DNA from: Flavobacteriia bacterium
GTDB taxonomy: Bacteria > Bacteroidota > Bacteroidia > Flavobacteriales > Schleiferiaceae
Assembly: GCA_013373425.1 (NCBI GenBank)
Contig: JABXHW010000031.1
Location: forward strand, 1-48,313
Direction: 5' to 3'
DNA: 48,313 nucleotides
In this document: piece by piece, positions 16,019-24,218 of the stretch
Numbering within the stretch: position 1 is the stretch's first letter
Layout of the letters: every line of letters begins with the position of its first letter
Position numbers and translations under genes: made by a program
Notes under the pieces: generated by a model
Seen by the model: the letters and a program-made list of their open reading frames with translations, nothing else
Told to the model about the DNA's origin: nothing
The model's database searches: none

Positions 16019-16518
16019 GAATTGGTTTTCTTCCGCTTTTTGGGGTAATCAAAGTAAAGCAATTCCGCTCTATCGTTGACATTTTTCCAGGAAGTCTCGT
16101 CGAAATGTAAACAGACCACACCCGACGTTGGCACATTGTCGATTCTTTGATCGACGCAGCGATTAACAAAATTGGTGATGGTTGGATTGTGTCCGAAGAA
16201 CATCACGCTATTCAATTCATCATCCAACTCTTTGAGCAACTCGAGCAACACTTCGGAAGAAGCCATGTACAATCTGTCCTCTACCTCGATATCTTTGAAA
16301 GGAAAGTTCAGCGTTCGGGCGAAAATCATGGAGGTGTGGAGAGCTCTGGTAGCTGGACTGCTAAAGAGTTTCTCGGGACGAATTTCCTCTTTCTCCAGCC
16401 ATTGTGAAATCATGTGAGCATCGCGGATACCACGACCTTTCAACGGTCTGTCGTAATCATCAATATCATCGTATTGCCAAGAACTCTTAGCATGTCGAAC
16501 GAGGTAAACCGTTTTCAT
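16015..16518 (-). CDS. sixA: SixA-type phosphohistidine phosphatase (histidine phosphatase superfamily)
   Basis: The 167-aa protein begins MKTVYLVRHAKSSWQ, with the RHG-type motif RHA (Arg8, His9) where His9 is the phospho-acceptor. A second active-site His is in MFFGHNPT, and DYDRPLKGRG is the SixA-specific segment. SixA removes phosphate from protein phosphohistidines. It is the first gene of the operon and overlaps ppk1 by 4 nt. Because PPK1 works through a phosphohistidine, the coupling suggests that PPK1 or polyphosphate metabolism is its target. This link is inference. Confidence 0.85.
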   Translation of the reverse strand: MKTVYLVRHAKSSWQYDDIDDYDRPLKGRGIRDAHMISQWLEKEEIRPEKLFSSPATRALHTSMIFARTLNFPFKDIEVEDRLYMASSEVLLELLKELDDELNSVMFFGHNPTITNFVNRCVDQRIDNVPTSGVVCLHFDETSWKNVNDRAELLYFDYPKKRKKTNS

Positions 16519-16656
16519 AGAGTTAGACAGTTTGTATCAAATTAAGCTATTTAATTCGCATTTTCATGAAAACTAAAGGTTAAGGATATGCTGTCAATCT
16601 GTTTGAATTCGTGCAGAATAGTCGGAAATCGTCCAACGCTCAACGCTCATTCTTCG

Positions 16657-16664
16657 TAATTTTG
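16657..16664 (+). promoter_or_regulatory. -7 box of the GWxTD gene
   Basis: TAATTTTG is an exact TAnnTTTG match ending 4 nt before ATG 16669. With a start site about 5 nt after the box, the mRNA would begin at the ATG. Confidence 0.6.
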
Positions 16665-16668
16665 AGGT

Positions 16669-18159
16669 ATGACTAGAACACTACTCACTACGTTGCTTTG
16701 CACGGTAGGTCTGGCGCTCACTGCCAAAACTCCATACATCGCTGTTTCGGTGATGCACTATTGGAATGCGGAAACTGGACCTTATGTAGAGCTCCACTAC
16801 ATCACACAGACTTCATCGCTTTCATATGCAGAAGTTGAGCTCGGTTACCAGACAAACCTGGAAGTTACAGCCATGATCCTCGATGGTGAAGAGGTATTAA
16901 ACTACGACAAGTTCGTGTTCAACTCAGAGGTTTTCGCAGATACAACCAAGAACTACTTTATGTTTGAGTTTTCAAGGCTTGGAGTCAGAGAGGGTTCATG
17001 GCAGATCAGACTTGAACTCAGAGACCTCAATGAGCCAGGATCACTACGCATTGTTGAAGATTCACTCGACATCGAAGCTCCCTCTAAAACCTCTCTATCC
17101 GGACTGATGATTACCGAGTTAGAAACCTTATCTGACAACTACGTTAGATTTGGCATACCTGCCTTTCCGAGAGCGGTAGATCATATGACCTATTATCCCA
17201 CAGAAGATTCAATACTTTCATTCTACACTGAGGTATATCAGCCTGAAACTCCAGAGCGATTAATTGCTACCTACGGCATCTACAATATCAACACAAGAGA
17301 ATTGGTGGATGGGTATAACGGTAGTTCTACAGTTCGTGCCGAAGGTGTTTACCCAGTTGCGGCTAGGATTCCACTTCATGATCTTCCTACGGGCACATAC
17401 TTTCTCAAGCTAGAGGTGTTTAATCGTGAAGGTGAAATCCTCACGGGAGATTCATTGGCGTTTGGAAGGAGAAATAACAATGTGGAGCTCCCGATGCTCG
17501 ATATTTCCAATCACGTTCCAGCCTTGTCGTTCTTGAACGACTATCAGGGAGAAGAAACTTGGAAATTCCTTGCAGACTGTACCTTCCCCATTGCCACAAA
17601 TCTGGAGCGCATCCAAATGGCTAGCTTGATAGAAGAAGGCGACACTGTTAAGCTACGTCGTTTCGTGACATCCTTCTGGATTGAGCGAGATCCAGCTAAC
17701 ACCAGGGAAAAATTCCAAAACTACATGGACCGTGTGGAGGAGGTGAACCGAATGTACGGTGGCGGCATGCTCAGAGGCTACCAAACCGATATGGGGCGTG
17801 TTCGTCTTCAGTATGGCGATCCGAACAACGTAGAGAATCGTCTTTTTGATAATGAGACTTATCCCTATCAGATTTGGCAATACAATCGCCTGACTTCACC
17901 GAATCGCGCAAGCCAAACCAATAAGGTGTTTATCTTCGTGAATCGCGAAATCGCGGGGAATGAATACAATTTGATTCACTCTGACGCATACGGTGAAGTG
18001 TATGATCCTCAGTGGATTTACAGAGTTTCACGAGGGAATAATCGTGGGAATAATCCAGATTCACGCTCAAGTGACTTCAATTCAGATCCTTTCGGTTCGC
18101 GTTTGAATAACAACACGATTATCAACAGCGGAAGCTCGAACTCCATCAACCGTCGCTAA
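16669..18159 (+). CDS. Secreted GWxTD domain protein
   Basis: A 496-aa protein with a signal peptide (MTRTLLTTLLCTVGLALTA). The C-terminal third holds the GWxTD signature in variant form, RGYQTDMGRVRLQYGDPNNV (residue ~367 on), followed by PYQIWQY and a conserved IFVNRE block. The N-terminal part is beta-rich with two Ig-like stretches. The tail (NNRGNNPDSRSS...) is Asn/Ser/Arg-rich and disordered. GWxTD proteins are common in Bacteroidota and Acidobacteriota, with no established function. It is 3 nt upstream of a glycosyltransferase gene, so the two form an operon. Confidence 0.88.
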   Translation: MTRTLLTTLLCTVGLALTAKTPYIAVSVMHYWNAETGPYVELHYITQTSSLSYAEVELGYQTNLEVTAMILDGEEVLNYDKFVFNSEVFADTTKNYFMFEFSRLGVREGSWQIRLELRDLNEPGSLRIVEDSLDIEAPSKTSLSGLMITELETLSDNYVRFGIPAFPRAVDHMTYYPTEDSILSFYTEVYQPETPERLIATYGIYNINTRELVDGYNGSSTVRAEGVYPVAARIPLHDLPTGTYFLKLEVFNREGEILTGDSLAFGRRNNNVELPMLDISNHVPALSFLNDYQGEETWKFLADCTFPIATNLERIQMASLIEEGDTVKLRRFVTSFWIERDPANTREKFQNYMDRVEEVNRMYGGGMLRGYQTDMGRVRLQYGDPNNVENRLFDNETYPYQIWQYNRLTSPNRASQTNKVFIFVNREIAGNEYNLIHSDAYGEVYDPQWIYRVSRGNNRGNNPDSRSSDFNSDPFGSRLNNNTIINSGSSNSINRR

Positions 18160-18162
18160 TTC

Positions 18163-19194
18163 ATGGATGTATCCTCAATAGCAGTAGCCATTCTCAATTG
18201 GAATGGTCAGCCTCTACTGGAACAGTTTCTTGCTAAAGTTGTAGCCGACAGTGGCAATGCAGAAATCATCTTAATTGATAATGCCAGCACTGATTCATCT
18301 GTGGCTTGGTTGAAGTCAAATCACCCGAGCATCCGATTGATTCAACTCAACGATAATTCTGGCTATGCAGGGGGATATAATGAAGCGCTAAAGCAGATTG
18401 ATGCTGAGTACGTTGTTCTGCTAAACAGCGATGTTGAAACTACTGAAGGTTGGCTAGAACCACTTTTGGAGCGATTCACATCAGATGAGAGAATCGCAGC
18501 CATTCAACCTAAAATTAGAGCCTACCACGACAAAGGTTCCTTTGAGTACGCAGGAGCCAGCGGTGGGTTTGTGGATCATCTTGGCTATCCCTTTTGTAGA
18601 GGTCGAATATTCGATCATCTGGAAAAAGACAACGGTCAGTATGACGACGCCATGCCTGTCTTTTGGTCGACAGGTGCTTGCCTTGCTGTTCGCAATTCGG
18701 CATATAAGCAAGTTGGAGGACTCGATCCTCAGTTCTTCGCTCACATGGAAGAGATCGATTTATGCTGGAGGTTCATGCGACACGGTTATACCAATTGGGT
18801 AGAGCCGAAAAGTGTGGTGTATCATGTTGGTGGCGGGACACTCTCCAGTGTGAGCAGTAAGAAGACCTATCTGAATTTTAGAAACAACCTTATTCTACTG
18901 ACGAAGAACCTTCCTACTTCGAAGCTATTTCCAACCATCCTTGCACGCCTTGTTCTAGACGGCATGGCTGGAATTCAGTTCATTCTAAAAGGGAAGATGT
19001 CGCATACAGTAGCGATTCTGAAAGCCCACTTCCATTTCTATGGGAGATATGGAAAGTTGATGGCTGCGCGACGAGGAGAATGCTTTCCTTGGCCATTGAA
19101 TGGCGTGTATCAGAAAAGTATAGTTCGTCAAGTATTTATGGGAGGAGTGAAGACTTTTGAGCAACTCGACTCAAAATCATTTTCTCGTCGATAG
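18163..19194 (+). CDS. Glycosyltransferase family 2 (rhamnosyltransferase-like)
   Basis: The 343-aa protein starts VSSIAVAILNWNGQPLLEQF, the N-terminal nucleotide-binding strand of a GT-A fold. A metal-binding acidic motif is in LLNSDVETTEGWL (Asp of NSD), followed by ACLAVRNSAYKQVGGLD and FAHMEEIDLCWRF (catalytic base region EEID). This pattern is that of cytosolic GT2 enzymes of the RfbN/WbbL type that add sugars to envelope glycans. The gene starts 3 nt after the GWxTD stop and overlaps aroQ (convergent) by 18 nt. Confidence 0.9.
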   Translation: MDVSSIAVAILNWNGQPLLEQFLAKVVADSGNAEIILIDNASTDSSVAWLKSNHPSIRLIQLNDNSGYAGGYNEALKQIDAEYVVLLNSDVETTEGWLEPLLERFTSDERIAAIQPKIRAYHDKGSFEYAGASGGFVDHLGYPFCRGRIFDHLEKDNGQYDDAMPVFWSTGACLAVRNSAYKQVGGLDPQFFAHMEEIDLCWRFMRHGYTNWVEPKSVVYHVGGGTLSSVSSKKTYLNFRNNLILLTKNLPTSKLFPTILARLVLDGMAGIQFILKGKMSHTVAILKAHFHFYGRYGKLMAARRGECFPWPLNGVYQKSIVRQVFMGGVKTFEQLDSKSFSRR

Positions 19195-19602
19195 GCAGTA
19201 ATCGATAGCCATCGCATAACCTTCCAATCCAAAACCACTCAACGTTGCATCTGCTTTTGTGGCGGTAATAGAGTGATGACGATACTCTTCGCGGTTGAAG
19301 ATGTGACTGATGTGAACCTCGATAATTTTTGCAGGGACCATGGAGATGGCATCTGCAATGGCGATGCTCGTGTGTGAGTACCCAGCGGCATTGAGAATCA
19401 CATAATCGCAATCGAATCCTGCACGCTGAATCTGTGAAACGAGTTCACCTTCGCTATTGCTCTGAAAACAGCTCAAATCCACATCAGAGAAGCGTTGATG
19501 AAGCCTCTCAAAGTAGGTTTCAAAGCTCTCATTCCCATAAATTTCAGGCTCTCTTCTACCGAGTAGATTGAGGTTCGGACCGTTGATGATTTGGATTTTC
19601 AT
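19177..19602 (-). CDS. aroQ: Type II 3-dehydroquinate dehydratase
   Basis: From ATG 19602 the product is 141 aa; a longer ORF to 19623 would overlap the -7 box. The sequence MKIQIINGPNLNLLGRREPE carries the type II DHQase signature, with Tyr22 (IYG) as the catalytic tyrosine and Arg17 in its neighbourhood. The EVHISHIFNREEYRHHS block holds the catalytic His. It removes water from 3-dehydroquinate in the shikimate pathway as a dodecamer in the cytosol. The 3' end overlaps the glycosyltransferase gene on the other strand. The -7 box TATCTTTG at 19621-19628 gives a leader of about 15 nt. Confidence 0.95.
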   Translation of the reverse strand: MKIQIINGPNLNLLGRREPEIYGNESFETYFERLHQRFSDVDLSCFQSNSEGELVSQIQRAGFDCDYVILNAAGYSHTSIAIADAISMVPAKIIEVHISHIFNREEYRHHSITATKADATLSGFGLEGYAMAIDYCLSTRK

Positions 19603-19620
19603 AGCCGTAACGTTGTATTT

Positions 19621-19628
19621 CAAAGATA
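19621..19628 (-). promoter_or_regulatory. -7 box of aroQ
   Basis: The minus strand reads TATCTTTG, exact consensus, 18 nt upstream of ATG 19602. It lies back to back with a TATCTTGT box for xerD (19637-19644) on the plus strand. Confidence 0.6.
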
Positions 19629-19648
19629 CGGCTTCCTATCTTGTCTGC

Positions 19649-20563
19649 ATGACTTGGGAAGGAGTAATAAAGGATTTCATGCGTTACCTCAAACTCGAAA
19701 GAGGCTTGAGTGAGAACACGTTAATGGCCTATCGGCGTGACATTGAAAAGCTGGCAGTATGGGGCGTTGAGAATGACATTCGCCCGAATGATGTTCAGCT
19801 CGAAACGCTTCGAAAGTTCTTGTCTTCTAAATCTAAACTCTCCCCCCGATCACAAGCACGTCTCATCACATCAATAAAAACACTCTTTCGTTTTTTGGTG
19901 TATGATGATGCCATTAAGGAAGACCCTACTTCCCTACTGGAGGCTCCTCGACTCGGTCGGAAATTACCCGATTACTTAAGTGATGACGAGGTTACCGATA
20001 TGATCAATGCCATTGATCGATCCACTTTGGAAGGCGAGCGCAACTCGGCAATCCTCGAAGTTCTTTATGCTTGTGGACTTCGCGTGAGTGAATTAATCAA
20101 CCTAAGACTGAGTGACTATTTCCCGAAAGACGGAATTTTGAGAGTATTTGGAAAAGGGGATAAAGAACGGCTCGTTCCCATTCACCCGTATGCAGTGGAA
20201 GCCCTCAATCACTATATCGATCAAGTTCGAGTGCATGTGGATGTGAAACACGGTGAAGAGGACATTGTCTTTCTATCCAAACGAGGAAAGCGGATGGGGC
20301 GATCAACAGTATTCACAATGATTCAAGGACTCGCAGAAAAGGCAGGTATCAAGAAGAACATTGGTCCACACACCTTCCGGCACAGCTTTGCTACAGCACT
20401 TGTCAATAACGGCGCTGACCTCCGCGTTGTGCAGCAATTGCTCGGACACGAGAGCATCACCACAACGGAGATTTACTTACACTTGGAAGAGAAAAAGTTG
20501 AGGGCAGCCATTAATAGTCATCCTTGGTCGAACAAAAAATCTACTGGCGATTCCAGATTTTGA
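19649..20563 (+). CDS. xerD: Site-specific tyrosine recombinase XerD
   Basis: The 304-aa protein has an N-terminal SAM-like core-binding domain (MTWEGVIKDFMRYLKLERGLSENT) and a catalytic domain with Arg145 (CGLRVSEL), Lys169 (GKGDKER), His241 and Arg244 (HTFRHSFA), His267 (LLGHESITTT) and Tyr276 (EIYLH). All catalytic residues are present. It resolves chromosome dimers at dif with a XerC-like partner in most bacteria. The start at 19649 is preferred over the ORF start at 19568, because the extension runs through the aroQ promoter region. TATCTTGT ends 4 nt upstream. No mobile element borders it, so a housekeeping role is likely. It overlaps the adaptor gene by 23 nt, tail to tail. Confidence 0.93.
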   Translation: MTWEGVIKDFMRYLKLERGLSENTLMAYRRDIEKLAVWGVENDIRPNDVQLETLRKFLSSKSKLSPRSQARLITSIKTLFRFLVYDDAIKEDPTSLLEAPRLGRKLPDYLSDDEVTDMINAIDRSTLEGERNSAILEVLYACGLRVSELINLRLSDYFPKDGILRVFGKGDKERLVPIHPYAVEALNHYIDQVRVHVDVKHGEEDIVFLSKRGKRMGRSTVFTMIQGLAEKAGIKKNIGPHTFRHSFATALVNNGADLRVVQQLLGHESITTTEIYLHLEEKKLRAAINSHPWSNKKSTGDSRF

Positions 20564-21626
20564 TTTCATCGGATTCACTCAGACCAGATAGGATTTCCAC
20601 CTTCAAGCCATCGCTCAATCCTAGCTCCACATCTCTGCGCTCGAATTGCTGTTCACCTGTTTTGACTTCAACGAATGGTTGTTCACCGTCAAATTGGAGA
20701 AGACCTTCATCGATAGAAAGTACCTCGTCTCTTCGAGAAAGGACGATATCGGCATTCGCAGAATATCCAGCACGGATGAACTGAAGCGAATCAAGCTCTA
20801 CTTCTGCACGTATCTCAAATTGAATCGCACCATTTTCTTCTGTGCCTTTCGGGGCAATGTACTCTAGCATTGCGCCAAAACGCTGACCTTGAATCGCTCC
20901 TACAGTGATATCTAGTTCCATTCCTGGGCTGAGTTTACCTACCTCAGATTCATCGATAAAGCCCTCGAAAATCATATCATCCATATCCGCTACGAAAGCT
21001 ACAGTGGTGCCGTCGTTGAAGGTATTCGATTCGATCACTTGATTGCCCTTCTTCACAGGAACATCGAGTACCATACCTGATACTGTGCTCTTGATAAGCG
21101 TCAATGCCGTTGTACCTGAACGCTGTGTTGCACCTTCACGAATGATTTGAAGATTATCCTGTGCACCGAGTAACTCTGCCCTGGCATTGTTGTACTGAAG
21201 TTGGGCATTCTGGAACTCTTGTTGAGAAATCACCCCTTGATTAAAGAGTGTCTCCTGGCGCTCGAATTGAATCTCGGCATTATCGAAGTTCAATTGAGCG
21301 ACGTTCACACGGTTTTCAGCATTGTTCAGAGACACCATATCAGGAATAACCTGCACTTTGGCAATCAAATCCCCTTCAACCACTTTATCTCCAGGCTCCA
21401 CGAAAAGCTCTGCAATAATCCCGGAAACCTGAGGCTTAATTTCGATTTCCTCGCGAGGAATTACACTTCCAGTAGCCACCGTTTTTTGAATGATGGTCTC
21501 AATACTCGGCGTTTGAGTTTGATAGACGATAGGCTCCTCTTGCGATTTTGAGTAGAGGTAATATAAAGTGAATACTACCAGTGCAATCAGCACGAGTAGT
21601 ATGACGTTGCGCAAAGTCTTTTTCAT
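20541..21626 (-). CDS. Efflux periplasmic adaptor subunit (HlyD/MacA type), orphan
   Basis: A 361-aa membrane-fusion protein with an N-terminal membrane anchor (residues 7-26), a lipoyl-like half domain (VTGSV.. EIKPQVSGIIAELFVEPGDKV), a coiled-coil hairpin of about 65 residues (NAENRVNVAQLNFDNAEIQFER... to NNARAELLGAQDNL), the returning lipoyl half and beta-barrel domains. These adaptors join an inner-membrane pump (MacB-type ABC or RND) to TolC. No pump or outer-membrane gene is next to it, which is unusual because such genes normally sit together. The -7 box TACATTTG lies about 33 nt upstream (21659-21666). Confidence 0.87.
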   Translation of the reverse strand: MKKTLRNVILLVLIALVVFTLYYLYSKSQEEPIVYQTQTPSIETIIQKTVATGSVIPREEIEIKPQVSGIIAELFVEPGDKVVEGDLIAKVQVIPDMVSLNNAENRVNVAQLNFDNAEIQFERQETLFNQGVISQQEFQNAQLQYNNARAELLGAQDNLQIIREGATQRSGTTALTLIKSTVSGMVLDVPVKKGNQVIESNTFNDGTTVAFVADMDDMIFEGFIDESEVGKLSPGMELDITVGAIQGQRFGAMLEYIAPKGTEENGAIQFEIRAEVELDSLQFIRAGYSANADIVLSRRDEVLSIDEGLLQFDGEQPFVEVKTGEQQFERRDVELGLSDGLKVEILSGLSESDEIKIWNRQ

Positions 21627-21658
21627 ATGAAAATTGGTCTAGCGATCAAGTAGCTTAC

Positions 21659-21666
21659 CAAATGTA
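21659..21666 (-). promoter_or_regulatory. -7 box of the efflux adaptor gene
   Basis: The minus strand reads TACATTTG, an exact consensus match upstream of ATG 21626. Confidence 0.5.
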
Positions 21667-21688
21667 GTGAAGTCACTTGAGATATTCT

Positions 21689-22666
21689 CTACAGGTCCAT
21701 CCCCTTCCCGTGACGACTCCAGTGAAGGTAGTTCTTCAAAAAGCCCCAGCCGTAGCCCATGTGCATCACCACAGTGGTTTGTACCGATTTCAATCCTACC
21801 ACCAATGAGCGGTTCTGTATAGTTGAATCGATTAATACAGCAAAGAGATAAAGGAACATCAATCCAGAGCCCCATCGAACAAATGGGAGAATCAAGGCAA
21901 GCAGGCTGAGCACGAAGTAAGTGGCGAAAGCCAAAGGAAAAAGGTGAGTCAGCTTTAGCTCTTCCGGATGCAGTTTCCAAATATTCACACGCGCTGCTCC
22001 AAATCGAAACACCTGCTTAAAAAACTGCTTGAGGCTCGTTCTACGTTTGTGATAAACATGCGCATCAGGAATCAAAGCCGTCGTGTAGCCCGCTTTAATC
22101 AATCGAATACTGAGTTCTATATCCTCTCCACAACGGAAAGCGGAATACCCATTTACAGCTTCAAACGCTTCTCGCTTCATACCCATGTTGAATCCACGGG
22201 GATGATAAGTGCCTACATGCGACTTTTTCCCACGAATTCCTCCTGTCGTTAACATGGATGTCATGGAATAGCTAATCGCCTTCTGAAGCACTGTGAAGTC
22301 GGAATGAGCCGCATCCGGTCCTCCAAAAATATCTGGGTCGTTCTGCTCGATATACGCCTCAATATGATTGAGATAATCGGGAGGGATAATACAATCTGAG
22401 TCGAGGAAGATGAAGTACTCCCCTTTCGCCAGCTTTGCGCCGTCGTTACGAGCCGCGCTAACCGGGAGGAACTCTTCGTAATGAATGGTCAGAGGATAGA
22501 CCTCATTCCCTTCATACTTCTTCAACTCCGGACGGAGTGTGTCTTTCGGCGTACCGTCGGAAATGATTACTTCGAAGGAAGAATGCTTTTGATCAAGAAG
22601 GCTTTCGAGGAATTCAGTGACCTCATCAGGACGACCGAAAGTCGGTACAATCAGTGAAAACTTCAT
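21689..22666 (-). CDS. Glycosyltransferase family 2 with C-terminal membrane segments
   Basis: The 325-aa protein has a GT-A fold: FSLIVPTFGRPDEVTEF at the start, the acidic metal motif FLDSDCI (DSD), an FGGPDAAH segment and a GEDIELSIRL acceptor motif. C-terminally two hydrophobic stretches (ATYFVLSLLALILPF and GLMFLYLFAVLI) anchor it in the membrane. It probably elongates a lipid-linked glycan or decorates the envelope. It is the second of two overlapping GT2 genes (TAATG overlap with the upstream one) in a three-gene operon with DUF4199. Confidence 0.87.
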   Translation of the reverse strand: MKFSLIVPTFGRPDEVTEFLESLLDQKHSSFEVIISDGTPKDTLRPELKKYEGNEVYPLTIHYEEFLPVSAARNDGAKLAKGEYFIFLDSDCIIPPDYLNHIEAYIEQNDPDIFGGPDAAHSDFTVLQKAISYSMTSMLTTGGIRGKKSHVGTYHPRGFNMGMKREAFEAVNGYSAFRCGEDIELSIRLIKAGYTTALIPDAHVYHKRRTSLKQFFKQVFRFGAARVNIWKLHPEELKLTHLFPLAFATYFVLSLLALILPFVRWGSGLMFLYLFAVLIDSTIQNRSLVVGLKSVQTTVVMHMGYGWGFLKNYLHWSRHGKGMDL

Positions 22667-23640
22667 TACTCACCTACCGTTTCGTCGATGGTATAATTTG
22701 GCTTCTTCGCGCTGTTTCTCGACATCAATTCTGCTAAAAATCCTGTCGTAAAAAGCTGTGTACCAAGAATCATCGTTACCAACAATAGGTAGAACAACGG
22801 ATTGTCAGCGATCAAGCCCGGAGTGCCTCCCTCCCGAAGAGTCCAGAACTTCCAAATTACAAGAACGATCATCGATAAGAATCCAACAACAAACATCAAG
22901 GTTCCTAGCATTCCAAAGAAGTGCATCGGACGTTTTCCGAATCTTGAAACCACGTAGAGCGTTACAAGGTCAAGGAATCCATTGATGAATCGATCGAGAC
23001 CAAATTTTGTGGTTCCGTACTTTCTCGCACGGTGTTCAACTACCTTTTCAGTAATCTTTGGAAAGCCGGCATTTTTAGCCAAGATTGGAATGTAACGGTG
23101 CATTTCGCCCGTCACTTCCACGTTGTAACAAACCTGAGTATTATATGCTTTCAAACCGCAATTGAAATCGTGCAGTTTGATTTTAGACATCTTACGCGTA
23201 GCCCAATTGAAGAGCTTCGTTGGGATTGTCTTTGAGATTGGGTCGTAGCGCTTCTTCTTCCATCCCGAAACAAGGTCCCATCCCTCCTCTTTAATCAAGC
23301 GGTACAGCTCTGGAATCTCATCTGGACTGTCTTGTAGATCGGCGTCCATTGTGATGAGTACTTCGCCTTTGGCCTTTTTGAAGCCGACATTCAGGGCAGC
23401 AGATTTCCCTTGATTCTTTCGGAATCGGATACCTCTCACATTGGGGTTCTTCCCGGCCAAATCTTGAATAACCTGCCATGAGTTATCGGTGGAGCCATCA
23501 TTCATGAAGATAATCTCGTAAGTGAAATTATTCTCCTTCATGACGCGCACAATCCAGGCATGCAGTTCCGGTAAACTCTCATCCTCGTTGAAGAGTGGGA
23601 TGACTACCGTGATATCTTTTGTGAAGTTGTATTCGATCAT
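22666..23640 (-). CDS. Polyprenyl-phosphate-type glycosyltransferase (GT2, DPM1/GtrB-like)
   Basis: A 324-aa protein opening DITVVIPLFNEDESLPEL, with MNDGSTDNSW and the DAD-type motif TMDADLQDSPDEIP, the classic pattern of dolichol/polyprenyl-phosphate mannosyl- or glucosyl-transferases. Two transmembrane helices follow near residues 238-262 and 280-305 (MFVVGFLSMIVLVIW, FYLLLVTMILGTQLF). It moves a sugar from a nucleotide donor to undecaprenyl phosphate at the inner membrane. It overlaps the DUF4199 gene by 4 nt upstream and the other GT2 by 1 nt (TAATG) downstream. Confidence 0.9.
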   Translation of the reverse strand: MIEYNFTKDITVVIPLFNEDESLPELHAWIVRVMKENNFTYEIIFMNDGSTDNSWQVIQDLAGKNPNVRGIRFRKNQGKSAALNVGFKKAKGEVLITMDADLQDSPDEIPELYRLIKEEGWDLVSGWKKKRYDPISKTIPTKLFNWATRKMSKIKLHDFNCGLKAYNTQVCYNVEVTGEMHRYIPILAKNAGFPKITEKVVEHRARKYGTTKFGLDRFINGFLDLVTLYVVSRFGKRPMHFFGMLGTLMFVVGFLSMIVLVIWKFWTLREGGTPGLIADNPLFYLLLVTMILGTQLFTTGFLAELMSRNSAKKPNYTIDETVGE

Positions 23641-24179
23641 GGAGCCGTGAAATTGGCAGGGTTTCTCTTGGTAAATGCCGCCGCGAATAAAAGTCCGAAC
23701 AACGCATTAGCCATAAAGCGCATCATTACATCTATATAGAAGAAACTTTTAAAGGTCAGTGGAACTGCCTCTGACAGCTGCTCTTGTTGTACCTCAATTT
23801 GTTCCTCCGTAGCGCCAAGCGAAATTGCAGCTTCTTGCTGAATCTCGCGAGTCCACTCGGGGAACTTGTCTTTGAATTCAGGGTTGACATGAAACAACAA
23901 TACATACTTTACCAATGCGACTGATAAAATTCCAACCATGGCTGGCAACATCCAAGCGGAGAAGGTCTCTCTAAACTCGCTGTAGCCTCCATTCGCCTTT
24001 CTATATGCAAGCATTGCCAGGATAAGAATGACCATATTAAATGGACTTCTCAAGAAATAGTCCCAATAACTCAAGTACAGCTTAGGGTCGGCAAAGTGAT
24101 AATAGAGTACGGCAGCGATGCCAATAACTCCCATAATCCCTCCGTAGAGAAGGGCTATTTTCTTCATGTTCTGATTCAT
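23637..24179 (-). CDS. DUF4199 membrane protein
   Basis: A 180-aa protein with four hydrophobic segments, at about residues 6-25, 44-60, 78-95 and 152-168. The sequence type (ALLYGGIMGVIGIA..., SFFYIDVMMRFMANALFG) matches the Bacteroidota DUF4199 family, of unknown function. A start five codons later is also possible (MKKIALLYGG). It is the first gene of a three-gene operon and overlaps the GtrB-like gene by 4 nt, so a role tied to lipid-linked glycan assembly is a reasonable guess. The -7 box TATATTTG lies at 24200-24207. Confidence 0.82.
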   Translation of the reverse strand: MNQNMKKIALLYGGIMGVIGIAAVLYYHFADPKLYLSYWDYFLRSPFNMVILILAMLAYRKANGGYSEFRETFSAWMLPAMVGILSVALVKYVLLFHVNPEFKDKFPEWTREIQQEAAISLGATEEQIEVQQEQLSEAVPLTFKSFFYIDVMMRFMANALFGLLFAAAFTKRNPANFTAP

Positions 24180-24199
24180 GCTCGAGGTCGTAAACGCAG

Positions 24200-24207
24200 C
24201 AAATATA
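24200..24207 (-). promoter_or_regulatory. -7 box of the DUF4199-GT2-GT2 operon
   Basis: The minus strand reads TATATTTG, an exact TAnnTTTG match 20 nt before ATG 24179. Confidence 0.55.
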
Positions 24208-24218
24208 GGTTTCTTGTT

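Noticed and set aside
19649-20563. Integrase of a mobile element
   Set aside because: The protein has the XerD layout and length, with no att-like repeats, tRNA target or cargo genes beside it.
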